NCBI GenBank assembly: GCA_963834365.1
Contig: CAWIBS010000036.1
Span: 124,001-188,000, forward strand
DNA length: 64,000 nucleotides
DNA from: CAWJAP01 sp963834365
Lineage (GTDB): Bacteria > Acidobacteriota > Vicinamibacteria > Vicinamibacterales > Vicinamibacteraceae
Direction of reading: 5' to 3'
A program made the translations under genes and the position numbers. This document shows positions 10,093 to 22,480 of this stretch, piece by piece. A model generated the notes under the pieces. It saw nothing but the letters and a program-made list of their open reading frames with translations, was not told where the DNA came from and ran no database searches. The first letter of the stretch is position 1, and every line of letters starts with the position of its first letter.

Positions 10093-12216
10093 ATGTCTGA
10101 GGCCTCCGGCGCGGCGCCTGATGTCATTCGGTTCAGCGTGTTCGAGCTGAACCTGCGCTCAGGGGAGCTGCGCAAGGCGGGCACGCGCATCAACCTGCAG
10201 GAACAGCCACTTCAGGCGCTCGCATTGCTGGTCGAGCGCCCCGGTGAGCTCGTCAGCCGCGAGGAATTGCGGCTGCGGCTCTGGCCGAAGGACACCTTCG
10301 TCGATTTCGAGCACGGACTGAACGCCGTGATCAAACGGTTGCGCGAAACGCTCGGCGACTCGGCGGACACGCCGCGGTTCGTCGAGACGGTCCCGCGCCG
10401 CGGCTACCGGTTCATTGCGCCAGTGGACAACGGGCGACAGGATGGTTCGGCCGCCCCTCCGCGTCCGAGTTGGTGGCACCCGGGAACTTGATGTGGCCGG
10501 CGGTCGTGATGGCACTGGCGATTGGCGCGGCCGTCTCGCTGTATGTGTTTCGGCTCAGGCCGTTGTCACGTGCTCCGATGCGAACCTCGCCACTGACCAG
10601 TTTTCCTGGCCAGGAACGCTACCCAAGTTTTTCACCCGATGGCAACCAGATCGCATTTGCCTGGGACGGTGGAAACGGAGACAACCAGGATATCTATATC
10701 AAGGTCGTCGGTGCGGGAGTCCCTCTCCGCTTGACGACCCATCCTGCTGCCGACCAGAAGCCGGTCTGGTCGTCGGACGGACGCCACATTGCGTTTGTCC
10801 GCTCTTCCGAGGAGGGAGGCGGACATCTTCGTGATTCCCGCGCTCGGTGGTCCCGAGCGCAAAATCGGGTCGTTCATCCCGGAGCACGAGTGGGCGGCGG
10901 GACCGAGTTGGTCTCCAGACGGAAGAACTGCTGGCGCTTTCTGAAAGCCAGGCGCAGGCCCCCCTCAGCATTTTCCTGGTGTCCATGGAGAGTCTGGAAA
11001 AGCGGAAGCTCACGTCTCCGCCGGTGGGATCTGTTGGTGACTGTGCTCCCGCCATCTCTCCCGACGGTCGCACGGTGGCCTTCAACCGGGTCAGCGCCGC
11101 GGGTGGTATCTTCCTCGTCCCGGTTGCCGGCGGGGAGCCTACGCGTTTGACTCGCGAGCAGGTTCCGTTTTGTGAACGCCTCGCCTGGACTGCCGACGGG
11201 CGCGAGCTGGTGTTTTCGTCCAGCGGCGGCGGCGCTCCCGAATCGAGTAGCAGTCTCTGGAGAGTCTCGGCTTCGGGCGGCGACACCAGAGCGGGTGTCC
11301 GTCGGCGGCGACAACGCGGCGAATCCAGCTATTTCAAGCCGGGGAAACCGGCTCGCGTATGAGCAACGATCGCAGAACATCAATATCTGGCAGATCGAGG
11401 TACCGACGGCGACACAGCCAAGCCGCTCCGCGACGAAGTTGATTGCCTCCACGCGAGTCGAGGCTGGCCCCCAATTCTCACCCGATGGCACGAGAATCGC
11501 GTTTGGTTCCGACCGTACAGGGAGCTCTGAGATCTGGGTGTGCGACAGTGCGGGTTCCAACCTGGTTCAGTTGACTTCGTTTGGCGGCCCCAGGTTGGAA
11601 CTCCGCGGTGGTCGCCGGATGGCCGCCGCATCGCGTTCGATGGCGCATTGGGGTATCCACGTCATCGACGTCGATGGAGGCCCATCGCGGCGCGTCGCCA
11701 GCGACACACCCGATGGTGTGGTCCCGAGCTGGTCGAGAGATGGACAATGGATCTACTTCGCGTCCAATCGCACCGGACGTTTGGAGGTCTGGAAAGTGCC
11801 TGCCGCAGGCGGACAGGCGGTCCAGATAACGAAGCGGGGCGGATTTGCCGCGTTCGAGTCGCAGGATGGCAAATCCCTGTACTACGCAAAAGGCATAAGA
11901 CTCGACGGCCTGTGGCGCGTTGCGGTGAACGGCGGCGAAGAAGCACCTGTGCTGGATTTTCCGAAAGCTAGCTTTTGGGGCTACTGGGCTCTGGTGGAGA
12001 CCGGCATTTACTTCGTGAACACCGAGGCCAGGCCTCAGCCCGCTCTGCAATTTCTGAGCTTCGCTGAGCGCCGGGTCGTCCAAGTTGCCACGCTGGACAG
12101 AAAGCCGGTCCCGTTTGTGTCTGGGATTGCAGTGTCTCCCGATGGAAGGTCGGATTCTGTATACCCAGGAGGATCACCGCAGCAGCGACATCATGCTCGT
12201 GGAGAACTTTCGCTGA
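10093..12216 (+). pseudogene. Winged-helix/PD40 membrane regulator between boxC and boxB, frame-broken
   Basis: The N terminus (from the ATG at 10093; an in-frame GTG lies at 10072) is a Trans_reg_C winged helix with LNAVIKRLRETLGDS and the ending VPRRGYRFIAPV. After a frame change near 10470 there is a transmembrane helix (MWPAVVMALAIGAAVSLYVF) and then a series of PD40/TolB propeller repeats such as YPSFSPDGNQIAFAWDGG, PQFSPDGTRIAFGSDRTG and PSWSRDGQWIYFASNRTG. Further frame changes are needed near 10815, 10930, 11290, 11600 and 12150; the restored stop is at 12214-12216. The architecture is a CadC-like one-component regulator. Its position suggests, but does not show, control of the box genes. 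GC content looks lower than in its neighbours. Confidence 0.8.
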
Positions 12217-12306
12217 ACTCGGCGGCTTCTCGACAAAGACAGCCGCGCCAGACGTCACGATTCAGATCGTGTAGTCGACGTGGTTGAGTGGCGGGCGACC
12301 TCCTGG

Positions 12307-12351
12307 TTCGTAGCTCGTAACTCGTAGCTGGTAGTTCGTAACTGGTAGCTG
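12307..12351. repeat. Heptamer array, TGGTAGC type
   Basis: Degenerate 7-base units such as GTAGCTC, GTAACTC, GTAGCTG and GTAGTTC run up to 16 bases before the boxB ATG. The orientation is complementary to the array that follows boxB. Confidence 0.85.
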
Positions 12352-12366
12352 TCCGAGGGGGCCGCC

Positions 12367-13788
12367 ATGATTTCTGCGGAACGGATCCCCAACAACGTCG
12401 ATCTCTCGGGCAACCGCCGGCTGCAGCGGGCGCTCGAGCACTGGCATCCGAAATACCTGGAATGGTGGCAGGAAATGGGTCCCGCCGATTTCCAGGAGCA
12501 TCACCATGTGTACCTGCGGACCGCTGTCAGCGTCGATCCGCACGGCTGGGTGCACTACGACTACGTCAAGTTGCCCGAATACCGCTGGGGCATCTTCCTG
12601 GCCGAGCCAGTGAGCGATCGCCGCATCGGCTTCGGGGACTTCTACGGGAACGCGGTGTGGCAGGAGGTGCCGGGCGAGTTCCGCAACCCGCTGCGCCGGC
12701 TCGTCGTCACCCAGGGCGACACGGAGCCGGCCAGCGTCGAGCAGCAGCGGCTCCTCGGCCGGAGCTGTCCGAGCCTGTACGACCTGCGCAACCTGTTCCA
12801 GGTGAACGTCGAGGAGGGACGACACCTGTGGGCGATGGTCTACCTGCTGCATTCCTACTTCGGCCGTGACGGCCGCGACGAAGCCGAGGAGCTGCTCGAA
12901 CGGCACAGTGGCAGCGAAGACAAGCCGCGCATCCTCGAGGCGTTCAACGTCCCGATCGAGAACTGGCTCGACTACTTCATGTTCACGATGTTCACGGATC
13001 GTGACGGCAAGTCGCAGCTGCTCTCGTTGTCGGAGAGCGCGCTCGACCCGCTCTCGCGGACGACCCGCTTCATGCTCACCGAGGAAGCGCATCACATGTT
13101 CGTCGGGGAGAGCGGCATCACCCGCATCCTCGAGCGGACGTGCGAGCTGCTGCGCAGCCAGACCGGCCTCTCGGAGGACGTGCGGCAGGCAGGCGGGATC
13201 GACATTCCCACCATCCAGAAACACCTCAATTTCTGGTTCAGCCAGAGCCTCGATCTGCATGGCAGCGAAGTCTCGACCAATGCCGCGTCGTACTTCGCGA
13301 ACGGCTTGAAGGGACGGGCCTACGAGGCCAGCTTCCAGGATCACAAGGCGCTGCACGGCACCTATCAGGTGGACATGCTGGTCGAGGGCGGCTTCGTCAC
13401 GCGCGACGTGCCGATGCGCACGGCGATGAACGAGATCCTGCGTGACTGGTACGCGAACGACTGCCTCAAGGCCGTCGAGCGCTGGAACAAGGTGCTCGCG
13501 CGCCACGGGCTCTCCGACCGGCTGATGGTGCCCGATCGCAAGTTCAATCGCCACATCGGGATCTACGCCGCATTTCATTTCGATCCGAGCGGCGTGCCGC
13601 TCAGCGCGGAGGAATGGGAGCGGCGCCGGGAGGAATGGCTGCCGTCGCCGGCAGACAAGGCCTACCTGGGCAGCATCATGTGCTACCCGGTGTTCGAGCC
13701 CGGCAAGTTCGCGCAGTACATCGCGCCGCCAGCGAAGGGCATCAATCAGCGACCGGTCGATTTCGAATACGTCCGGCGCGAGATGTAG
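12367..13788 (+). CDS. boxB: Benzoyl-CoA 2,3-epoxidase, oxygenase subunit B
   Basis: BoxB is the di-iron oxygenase that epoxidises benzoyl-CoA with electrons from BoxA. The 473-residue protein has the family's opening (RIPNNVDLSGNRRLQRALEHW) and conserved YDLRNLFQVNVEEGRHLWAM with the first carboxylate/His iron ligands. The second ligand set is LTEEAHHMFVGESG. The C terminus VDFEYVRREM is typical. The frame is intact and the length normal. It sits about 150 bases downstream of the regulator gene and is bracketed by heptamer arrays in opposite orientations. BoxA must be supplied from elsewhere in the genome. Confidence 0.95.
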   Translation: MISAERIPNNVDLSGNRRLQRALEHWHPKYLEWWQEMGPADFQEHHHVYLRTAVSVDPHGWVHYDYVKLPEYRWGIFLAEPVSDRRIGFGDFYGNAVWQEVPGEFRNPLRRLVVTQGDTEPASVEQQRLLGRSCPSLYDLRNLFQVNVEEGRHLWAMVYLLHSYFGRDGRDEAEELLERHSGSEDKPRILEAFNVPIENWLDYFMFTMFTDRDGKSQLLSLSESALDPLSRTTRFMLTEEAHHMFVGESGITRILERTCELLRSQTGLSEDVRQAGGIDIPTIQKHLNFWFSQSLDLHGSEVSTNAASYFANGLKGRAYEASFQDHKALHGTYQVDMLVEGGFVTRDVPMRTAMNEILRDWYANDCLKAVERWNKVLARHGLSDRLMVPDRKFNRHIGIYAAFHFDPSGVPLSAEEWERRREEWLPSPADKAYLGSIMCYPVFEPGKFAQYIAPPAKGINQRPVDFEYVRREM

Positions 13789-13940
13789 CGACTACCAACT
13801 ACCAACTACCAATTACCAATGACGAGCTACCAGTTGCAACGACCAGGGCAGTAGCTCGTGGGCCGGGTATTTGGTAGCTGGTAGCTGGTAGCTGGTCCCT
13901 GATCCCTGGTCCCTGGTAGTTCGTCACTGGTAGCTGCAAC
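13789..13940. repeat. Inverted heptamer array between convergent genes
   Basis: The left half (13789-13850) reads ACTACCA-type units and the right half (13870-13935) TGGTAGC- and TGATCCC-type units, giving a long imperfect dyad. It fills the whole gap between boxB (+) and the ABC permease (-), where it could act as a bidirectional terminator. Confidence 0.9.
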
Positions 13941-13942
13941 GG

Positions 13943-16491
<2,549 letters not shown>

Positions 16492-16564
16492 GTCAGTGTT
16501 GGACGTGACAACAGGGGCCCAGGTTTACCGTCGATCGACCGTTGCTGTATGTCTGGCTTCACAC

Positions 16565-16587
16565 GATCCGCCTGAGGCGGACACTAC
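16565..16587 (-). repeat. Single REP-like palindrome
   Basis: Read on the minus strand it has the head GTAGTG followed by the stem TCCGCCTCAGGCGGA. It is a variant of the palindromes at 43.8, 44.4 and 59.0 kb, lying between the ADOP permease start and the aldo/keto reductase stop. Confidence 0.65.
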
Positions 16588-16625
16588 GACTGTCGCGCAA
16601 TCAGTGCATCCGCGGCTCTTGCTCG

Positions 16626-17620
16626 CTAGGCCGATGATAGCGACGCCAGGAACTGGTCGATCGTTGCGACGTCTTCGCCCGTCAGCTGCAGCGTTCCCGC
16701 CGCAATGACCCCGGCGACCTGCTCCGGGCTGCGCGCGCCGACGATGGCGCCGCTGACCGCCGGATTGCGCAGGGTCCACGCAATGGCCACCTCGCCGGCC
16801 GATCGTCCGTGCCGGCGTCCAACCTCGGCGAGCACCTCGGCCGCACGCGAGGTTGAGTGAGAGCGCCGGCTCCCTGAAGTTGGGATTGTTCCGGCGCCAG
16901 TCGTCGGCAGGGAGCGCGGCAATGCGCTCGCGCGTCATGCGTCCCGTGAGAAGCCCCGACAGCATCGGCGAGTAGACGATCGTCCCGACCCCGTGCGCGC
17001 GGCACCAGGGGAAGACGGCCCGCTCGACGTCCCGGCGCATCAGCGAGTAAGGCGGCTGCACGCTGGTGACCGGGTGCATCGCGTGCACGCGCTCGAGTTG
17101 CTCCACGTTGAAGTTCGACACGCCAATGTGGCGGACCTTCCCCTCACGCTTCAGATCCGCCAGCGTCGCCCAGGCTTCTTCATACGAACCCGGATCGTGG
17201 CCGGGCTCGCTCGCCCCCCACACAGGCCAGTGGATCTGATACAGGTCGATGCGGTCGACTCCCAGCCGCTGCAGGCTGCCTTCGACCTCGCCGCGAATCG
17301 AGGCCGCGCGCAGGTTGTGCGTGACGACGCGCGTGTCATCCCAGACGAGGCTGCATTTGGTGAAGAGCAGCGGACGTTGCGCCTGGGGCAGCTGCGCCAC
17401 GGCTCGTACCGACCACGACCTCGGAATGGCCGAGGCCGTAGACGGCCGCAGTATCCACCCAGTTCACGCCGAGATCGATCGCACGACGAATCGCGCCGAT
17501 CGACTGGTCATCGTCCTGCGGCCCCCAGCCGAAGCGCCAGTTGCCACCGCCAGCCGCCCAGGTGCCGAACCCGATCGGGGTGATGCGGAGATCGCTGTTG
17601 CCGAGCGTGCGCAGTTGCAT
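16626..17620 (-). CDS. Aldo/keto reductase, frameshifted
   Basis: An NADPH-dependent oxidoreductase of the AKR superfamily (TIM barrel). The N terminus MQLRTLGNSDLRITPIGFGT is typical. Catalytic residues are visible: Asp and Tyr in VDTAAVYGLGHSE, Lys in FTKCSLVW and His in YQIHWPVW. The cofactor region near the C terminus reads SGAIVGARSPEQV. Frame changes near 17400 and 16855 split it into three pieces. About 330 residues restored is normal. The substrate is unknown. Confidence 0.88.
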
Positions 17621-17649
17621 GATCAGGCCTCAGGCCTCAGGGATCACAG

Positions 17650-17730
17650 GACCAAAGACCGAAGACCAAAGACCGAAGACCGAAAGCAACTACCAGTTAC
17701 CAGCGACCAAAGACCAAAGACCAAGACTGA
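17650..17730. repeat. Heptamer array, ACCAAAG/ACCGAAG type
   Basis: Units of ACCAAAG and ACCGAAG with an internal ACTACCA stretch lie between the DUF697-like gene and the aldo/keto reductase. Only one orientation is present. Confidence 0.88.
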
Positions 17731-17745
17731 CCGGCAGCGGCCGAA

Positions 17746-18786
17746 TCATGGCTCGGGGCTGTCCGACGGTGGGGGGCGGCGTGACGATTCAGCGGTCGGG
17801 GACCGCCGCCGCGGCCAGCGGCCCTTCGGTTCCCCGGCGGGCCGCGAGCGCGCGCGCTCGACCAGATCACGCGCGATGATCCGCCCGCGTTCGAGGCCGT
17901 CGATGGCCAGCGAGCGCACCAGGTCGCTCGTGACTTCGCGCCCCTCGGTCAGCCACAGCGTGACGGCACGGCCGATGGCCCAGGTCCCGCCGTATGCGAT
18001 CGCCACCTTCGGCAGGAGGCCGACAATGGGGATGAGTCCGACGAGCTGGCGAGCGACCTGGCGGAACAGGAACCCGCCGCCGAGGACGCCCAGCAGCTCG
18101 GCCATGAGCTTGCGCGGGTCACCGTCGCGCCCCGCGGCCAGCACGAGCCGATATCCCATGAGCAACTGGTTCTTCGTCAGGATGACGATGTCGCCCAGGT
18201 TCAGCGGGATGGTGAGAACCGGCACCACCTCGGCGAGTCCCGTGGTGAACGCATAGGTGGCGTTCGCGCGCGACGTCTCGTCAATCGTGAGGTCGAAGTA
18301 CGGGCGCCGGAAGGCACTCAGTTGGTGGGCGTACGCCAGCCGCTCGTCCATCGGGAGGAGCTCGATGAGCGTCTCGGCGATGGATTCAGCGGCACGCGCG
18401 TCGAGCTGCGCGATCGTGACGTAACCGGGCACATGCGATGACCCGGGCGCCGGTTCCGACGAGAGGTGCGCGACGACGACGGGAACGTGCGTCTGCCGGA
18501 AGCGCCGGACGTTGGCGTCGGCAGCGGCATCGAGCTGAACGTGGCGCGACAGGACGATCACGGCGTTCGGGACCGGACCTTCGTGCGCGTCGCCTGGCTG
18601 CGCGACCCGCACCCACGGATGCCCTGGCGCCAGCGACTCGCGCAATGCCGCGGCTGCCTCGAGCGAGTCCGCGACGATCAGCAGATCGAACGGCGAGAGC
18701 GCCTCGCGGCGGATCGCCTGCAGATCCAGCTCGCGGACCACACGCCAGAGGTTGGCCATCTTGATCGAATGTCCGAAGGCGCCCAC
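17746..18786 (-). CDS. DUF697-like membrane protein
   Basis: The intact 346-residue reading has two parts. Residues ~30-160 form a Rossmann-like region (DLLIVADSLEAAAALRESL, VPNAVIVLSRHVQLD) resembling a GTPase- or receiver-like fold without obvious nucleotide-binding motifs. Residues ~170-290 resemble the DUF697 membrane domain: TGLAEVVPVLTIPLNLGDIV, LLMGYRLVLAAG and LIPIVGLLPKVAIAYGGTWA. The C-terminal ~45 residues are Arg/Pro-rich and low in complexity. DUF697 proteins are often linked to GTPases of the Era/YcjX kind. The role here is unknown. Confidence 0.7.
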   Translation of the reverse strand: MGAFGHSIKMANLWRVVRELDLQAIRREALSPFDLLIVADSLEAAAALRESLAPGHPWVRVAQPGDAHEGPVPNAVIVLSRHVQLDAAADANVRRFRQTHVPVVVAHLSSEPAPGSSHVPGYVTIAQLDARAAESIAETLIELLPMDERLAYAHQLSAFRRPYFDLTIDETSRANATYAFTTGLAEVVPVLTIPLNLGDIVILTKNQLLMGYRLVLAAGRDGDPRKLMAELLGVLGGGFLFRQVARQLVGLIPIVGLLPKVAIAYGGTWAIGRAVTLWLTEGREVTSDLVRSLAIDGLERGRIIARDLVERARSRPAGEPKGRWPRRRSPTAESSRRPPPSDSPEP

Positions 18787-18823
18787 GGCCGGATCTTATC
18801 AGGTGGCGCGTCGACCCTTCGAT

Positions 18824-20360
18824 TCACGGCCGCAAATCGAGAGCGGCCATCTCGCGGCCGTTGCGGACGAGCAGGCGCCCATCGGCGAGGGCCGGATGGT
18901 TCCACGTCCGGCCATCGATCGCCGGCACGCGCGCGACCTCATGGTGTGCGTCGGGTGCGGCGCGGACCAGTGCGATCTCGCCATTGTCGCTGACCACGAC
19001 GAGATGGTCTCCCGCCAGCAGCAGCTGGCCATAGCCGTAGCGTCCGCCCTTCCATTTGAGCTCACCCGTCGTCGCGTCGACGCAGGCGAGAATCGCCTCG
19101 TCGAACCCGTAGACATGGCCGTCGTGGTAGACCGAGCTCGAGAACTTGTTCTTCATGCGCGCGTTCTGCCAGACCGGCTTCACCGACAAGCGATCGCCGT
19201 CCACGGAGAGCTCGAGGACGGCCGCGCCATGTCCGTACCCGGCCGACACGAACAAGCGGTTGTGCGCGACGACCAGCGGCTGCGCGGCGTTGACGTCGTA
19301 GTCGGTCACCCAGGGGAAGTCCCAGAGGTACCGTTCCGTCCTCGATGGTCAGCCCCATCGCCCGCCGTGCGCTCACGACGATGATCTGGCGCCGGCCGGC
19401 GAGCGTGGCCAGCATCGGCGCCGTGTAGGCCTGCGGGTCGTCGAGCACGCTCCAGAGCTTGGCGCCCTGCTTCGCGTCGTAGGCGACGACGCTGGCGTTG
19501 CGGCTCCCGCCCGGCAGGACGATGACCTTGCCGTCGACGACGAGCGGCGATGCCGACATCGCCCACTGCGTATTGGTCGCGTCGTTCTCCTCGAGGATGT
19601 TGTGACGCCAGGCGAGCCGTCCCGTGTCCGCATCGACGGCGCGCAGCTCGCCGAGCGCTCCCAGCGCGTAGACGCGGCCGTTGCTCCAGGTGGGCGTCGC
19701 GCGCGGACCGTCGCCGGTCGAATCGCTGAAACGCGCGGTCCATTCGTGCGTCCAGACCTCGCGCCCGGTCTCGACATCGTAGGCGGCGAGCACTTCCTTG
19801 TCGCGGCGCTGCTCGATGGTGAACGCGCGGCCGTTCGCGACGGCGAACGACGAGAAGCCGTCGCCGATCGGCTGCTTCCAGAGCACCGCCGGCGCCGAGC
19901 AATCCCAGGTCGTACGGATGGCCGACTCCCGGTAGATGCCATCACGGCGCGGCCCGCGGAACCCGGTCCACGACGACTTCACGCCGCCGGAGGCGTCCAC
20001 GGCCGGCGCAGCCGTGACGGCCACCGGTGCCGTCGCGGGAACGGCGGCCGCAGGATCATCCGACGCCGTGGACGGCGGAACTGGATCGGGCGAAGAAGCC
20101 GGGACCGTCGGAGCTGGAGGGACGGGTGTTTCGGGCCGGGCCGCCGGTGCGGGTGGCGGGGACGCCGCTCGCTGCGCGGCGCGCTGCGCCTCGAGTCGTG
20201 CGTAATGCGACTCGGCCGAGTCGAAGCTGACGGTCGGCCAGATACCGCCGCCGTCCATCTCGAAGTGCATGCCGAAGCCGTAAACCAGCACGGCGCCCGC
20301 GCCGATGACGACGAGCACACCGACCGCGATGATCTTGAGCAGGCGTCGGACTAATCTCAT
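18824..20360 (-). CDS. PQQ-repeat (BamB-like) beta-propeller protein, membrane-anchored
   Basis: The N terminus has one transmembrane helix (residues ~9-30, IIAVGVLVVIGAGAVLVYGF), then an Ala/Pro-rich linker (residues ~60-130) and a beta-propeller starting at WTGFRGPRRDGIY. The repeats include VYALGALGELRAVDADTGRL and GHVYGFDEAILACVDATTGE. It belongs with secreted propeller proteins that use PQQ-like repeats without bound PQQ. One frame change is needed near 19330. No catalytic domain is seen; an extracytoplasmic scaffold or enzyme role is possible. Confidence 0.82.
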
Positions 20361-20490
20361 GCGGGCTCGGTTGCGAACGCACCCAGCGCAGCCGTAACCC
20401 CCTGGTGCGAACGTCGTAGAATCCTACGTCGAAACCCGCCGTGGCGTTCCGTCCAAGGGCGGCAAGGCGTCGAAGACCGTTGCCCTCAAA

Positions 20491-20580
20491 GTGACGAGTG
20501 ACGACGAAATGACGAATGACGAATGAGGCCTGACGTCTGATGGACGCCGTTGTCAATCGTCACTTGTCACTTGTCACTGA
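20491..20580. repeat. Inverted heptamer array, TGACGAA/GTCACTT type
   Basis: The left half has TGACGAG/TGACGAA units (20491-20526) and the right half GTCACTT units (20558-20580). The right half overlaps the 3' end of the membrane-protein gene and supplies its TGA stop. Confidence 0.9.
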
Positions 20581-22411
20581 CTCGGTAGACCGTCGTCAGC
20601 TCGTCATCGCGCACCGGCGTGTCGCCGGCGAACGCCTCGCGGATGAACGTGTTGGTGGTGGCCGGCGTGGGATCGCGCCGAGGCACACCGTCGGCGCCCA
20701 CGGCGACGCGGCCGCCGTTGAAGAGCTCCGTGTGCTTGTGCCACACGACATAGCGATAGCCGAGCGCAAGGAGGCGGGCGCGCGTCGCTCGCTGGTCCGT
20801 CACGTTGGCGTTCCACAGGCTGTCGAGGCCGTCGACCGGAAAACGGACGTAGAAGCGCGAGAGATACGCCCAGGCGATCGGCTTGCGGTGTACGGTCTGG
20901 AAGTACATATAGGCGGAGCCGGGGGCATTGTGACCTTGCCAACCGTGAGGGAGATCGAGCACTGCGAAGTCTTCGTTCTGAGCGGCGAGCTCGGTGTAGA
21001 ACCGCGGGACCGGGGGCAGCGCCAACTGCGCCCACCCCCGCGGCCAGCACTCGGCGAACGCGAGCACCATCACGACGGCGGCGAGCCATCGGGCCGCGCG
21101 CTCGGGCCGCGCTCTCAGCGCGGCAGCGCCGAGGGCCGCGGCCAGCACGAACCCGACTGCGCCGGCCATCATGAAGCGGCCGGGCACGCGCATCACATTG
21201 AAGCCGGGCACGTACATCAGCAGGCGGTAAGGGAGCCGTATCGCAGGCCACGTGTAGCCGAAGGCCCGGAGCGAGGGCCCCAGCGACAGCACCGCGAAGA
21301 TCAGCCCGAAGGCCAGCCACGCCGCGGCGCCCCGGACCTTCAGCACCAGGGCCGCGACGATCAGCGCGAGCGCACACACCGGAACGTTCACTGCCGTCTC
21401 CAGCCCACTGCCGTACCACGTCGCCATCGGTGACAGCATCGGCAAGGAGGCCGCACGGACGAAGTCCCTCCCGGGCTCATCGACGGGATACAACCGGCTG
21501 GCGATGGCCTGATGCGGGGCAGGTGCGAGCAGTTGCACGAGATCCGGCTGATAGTGCGACGACGCATCGCCGAGTTTGACGAGCATCCACGGATGCCGCA
21601 TCGTGTGAACGATGGCGCCCAGCATCGGGCCGCAGATTGCGAGGCTCAGAGCGATGACCAGCGTGACGCGCCCGGCCTGCGCGCGGATCGGCCCGCTTCC
21701 CGCGCGATAGAGCGCCGCGACCGACACCAGCCCGAGGGCGATGACGGCGAACACGAACTGGTTGCCGTTCTGGAGCAGCGTGGCGAGCAGCGCGAACGCC
21801 GGAGCGAGCGCCCAGACCGCCCGGCGTCTCAGGTCCAGCGCGACCAGGCCGGCGAGGATCGTCAGCGGCAGCAGGCCGATGAACAGCTTCTCGAGGTGGC
21901 CGTAGACGGCGATCAGATGGATCGGCCACGCCATGAACAACAGACCCGCCCAGAAGGCGAGGCCCCGGTCGAGCCTGACGTGTCGCGCGAGGAGATACAG
22001 CATCCATCCGCTGAGCGCGCAGCCCGAGAGCACGACGCCGTTGAACGCGGCGGCCGCGCCCCAGGGCCAGAACGGCCACGCCAGGAAGGCGTTGACCGGA
22101 CCCACGCCGTCGACGAGCACGCTTATCCCATACGGAAAGTGCAGAAGGGTCGTCCAGGGCCAACTGGCGCCGCCAAGCGCGGCTTCGCGTGCCTGCCAGA
22201 GCACCCAGATGGCGTGACGGGAGTCGAAGTGCACTTCGCCGATGACATAAGTCGAGAAGTCGCGCGCGAGCGGCCATGTCAGCAGCACCGCTCCGAGCAG
22301 GAAGCCGCCCAGCACCATGAGATGCTCGGCGACGTGCCGGGCCGGAGCGCGCAGCCGATCGGACGGTGGCGGAGGAGGGCCAGGCGTCGAACGAACGGCG
22401 ATATCGGTCAT
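20567..22411 (-). CDS. Polytopic membrane protein, GT-C glycosyltransferase-like
   Basis: An intact 614-residue protein with about ten to twelve transmembrane helices, from LMVLGGFLLGAVLLTWPLAR at residue ~30 to FVLAAALGAAALRARPERAA. A soluble C-terminal ~150 residues follows, starting near YTELAAQNEDFAVLDLPHGW. The first extracytoplasmic loop has the acidic segment IGEVHFDSRHAIW, the position where GT-C enzymes carry catalytic acids. This suggests, without proof, a polyprenyl-phosphate-sugar-dependent glycosyltransferase. The last codons and stop come from the heptamer array. Confidence 0.7.
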   Translation of the reverse strand: MTDIAVRSTPGPPPPPSDRLRAPARHVAEHLMVLGGFLLGAVLLTWPLARDFSTYVIGEVHFDSRHAIWVLWQAREAALGGASWPWTTLLHFPYGISVLVDGVGPVNAFLAWPFWPWGAAAAFNGVVLSGCALSGWMLYLLARHVRLDRGLAFWAGLLFMAWPIHLIAVYGHLEKLFIGLLPLTILAGLVALDLRRRAVWALAPAFALLATLLQNGNQFVFAVIALGLVSVAALYRAGSGPIRAQAGRVTLVIALSLAICGPMLGAIVHTMRHPWMLVKLGDASSHYQPDLVQLLAPAPHQAIASRLYPVDEPGRDFVRAASLPMLSPMATWYGSGLETAVNVPVCALALIVAALVLKVRGAAAWLAFGLIFAVLSLGPSLRAFGYTWPAIRLPYRLLMYVPGFNVMRVPGRFMMAGAVGFVLAAALGAAALRARPERAARWLAAVVMVLAFAECWPRGWAQLALPPVPRFYTELAAQNEDFAVLDLPHGWQGHNAPGSAYMYFQTVHRKPIAWAYLSRFYVRFPVDGLDSLWNANVTDQRATRARLLALGYRYVVWHKHTELFNGGRVAVGADGVPRRDPTPATTNTFIREAFAGDTPVRDDELTTVYRVSDK

Positions 22412-22480
22412 GCGGCCCGATCGTAGTGCAACGGAGGCGCGAGACTGGAGCCCGAGACCCTCGGGCGCTGGCCATCAGAT

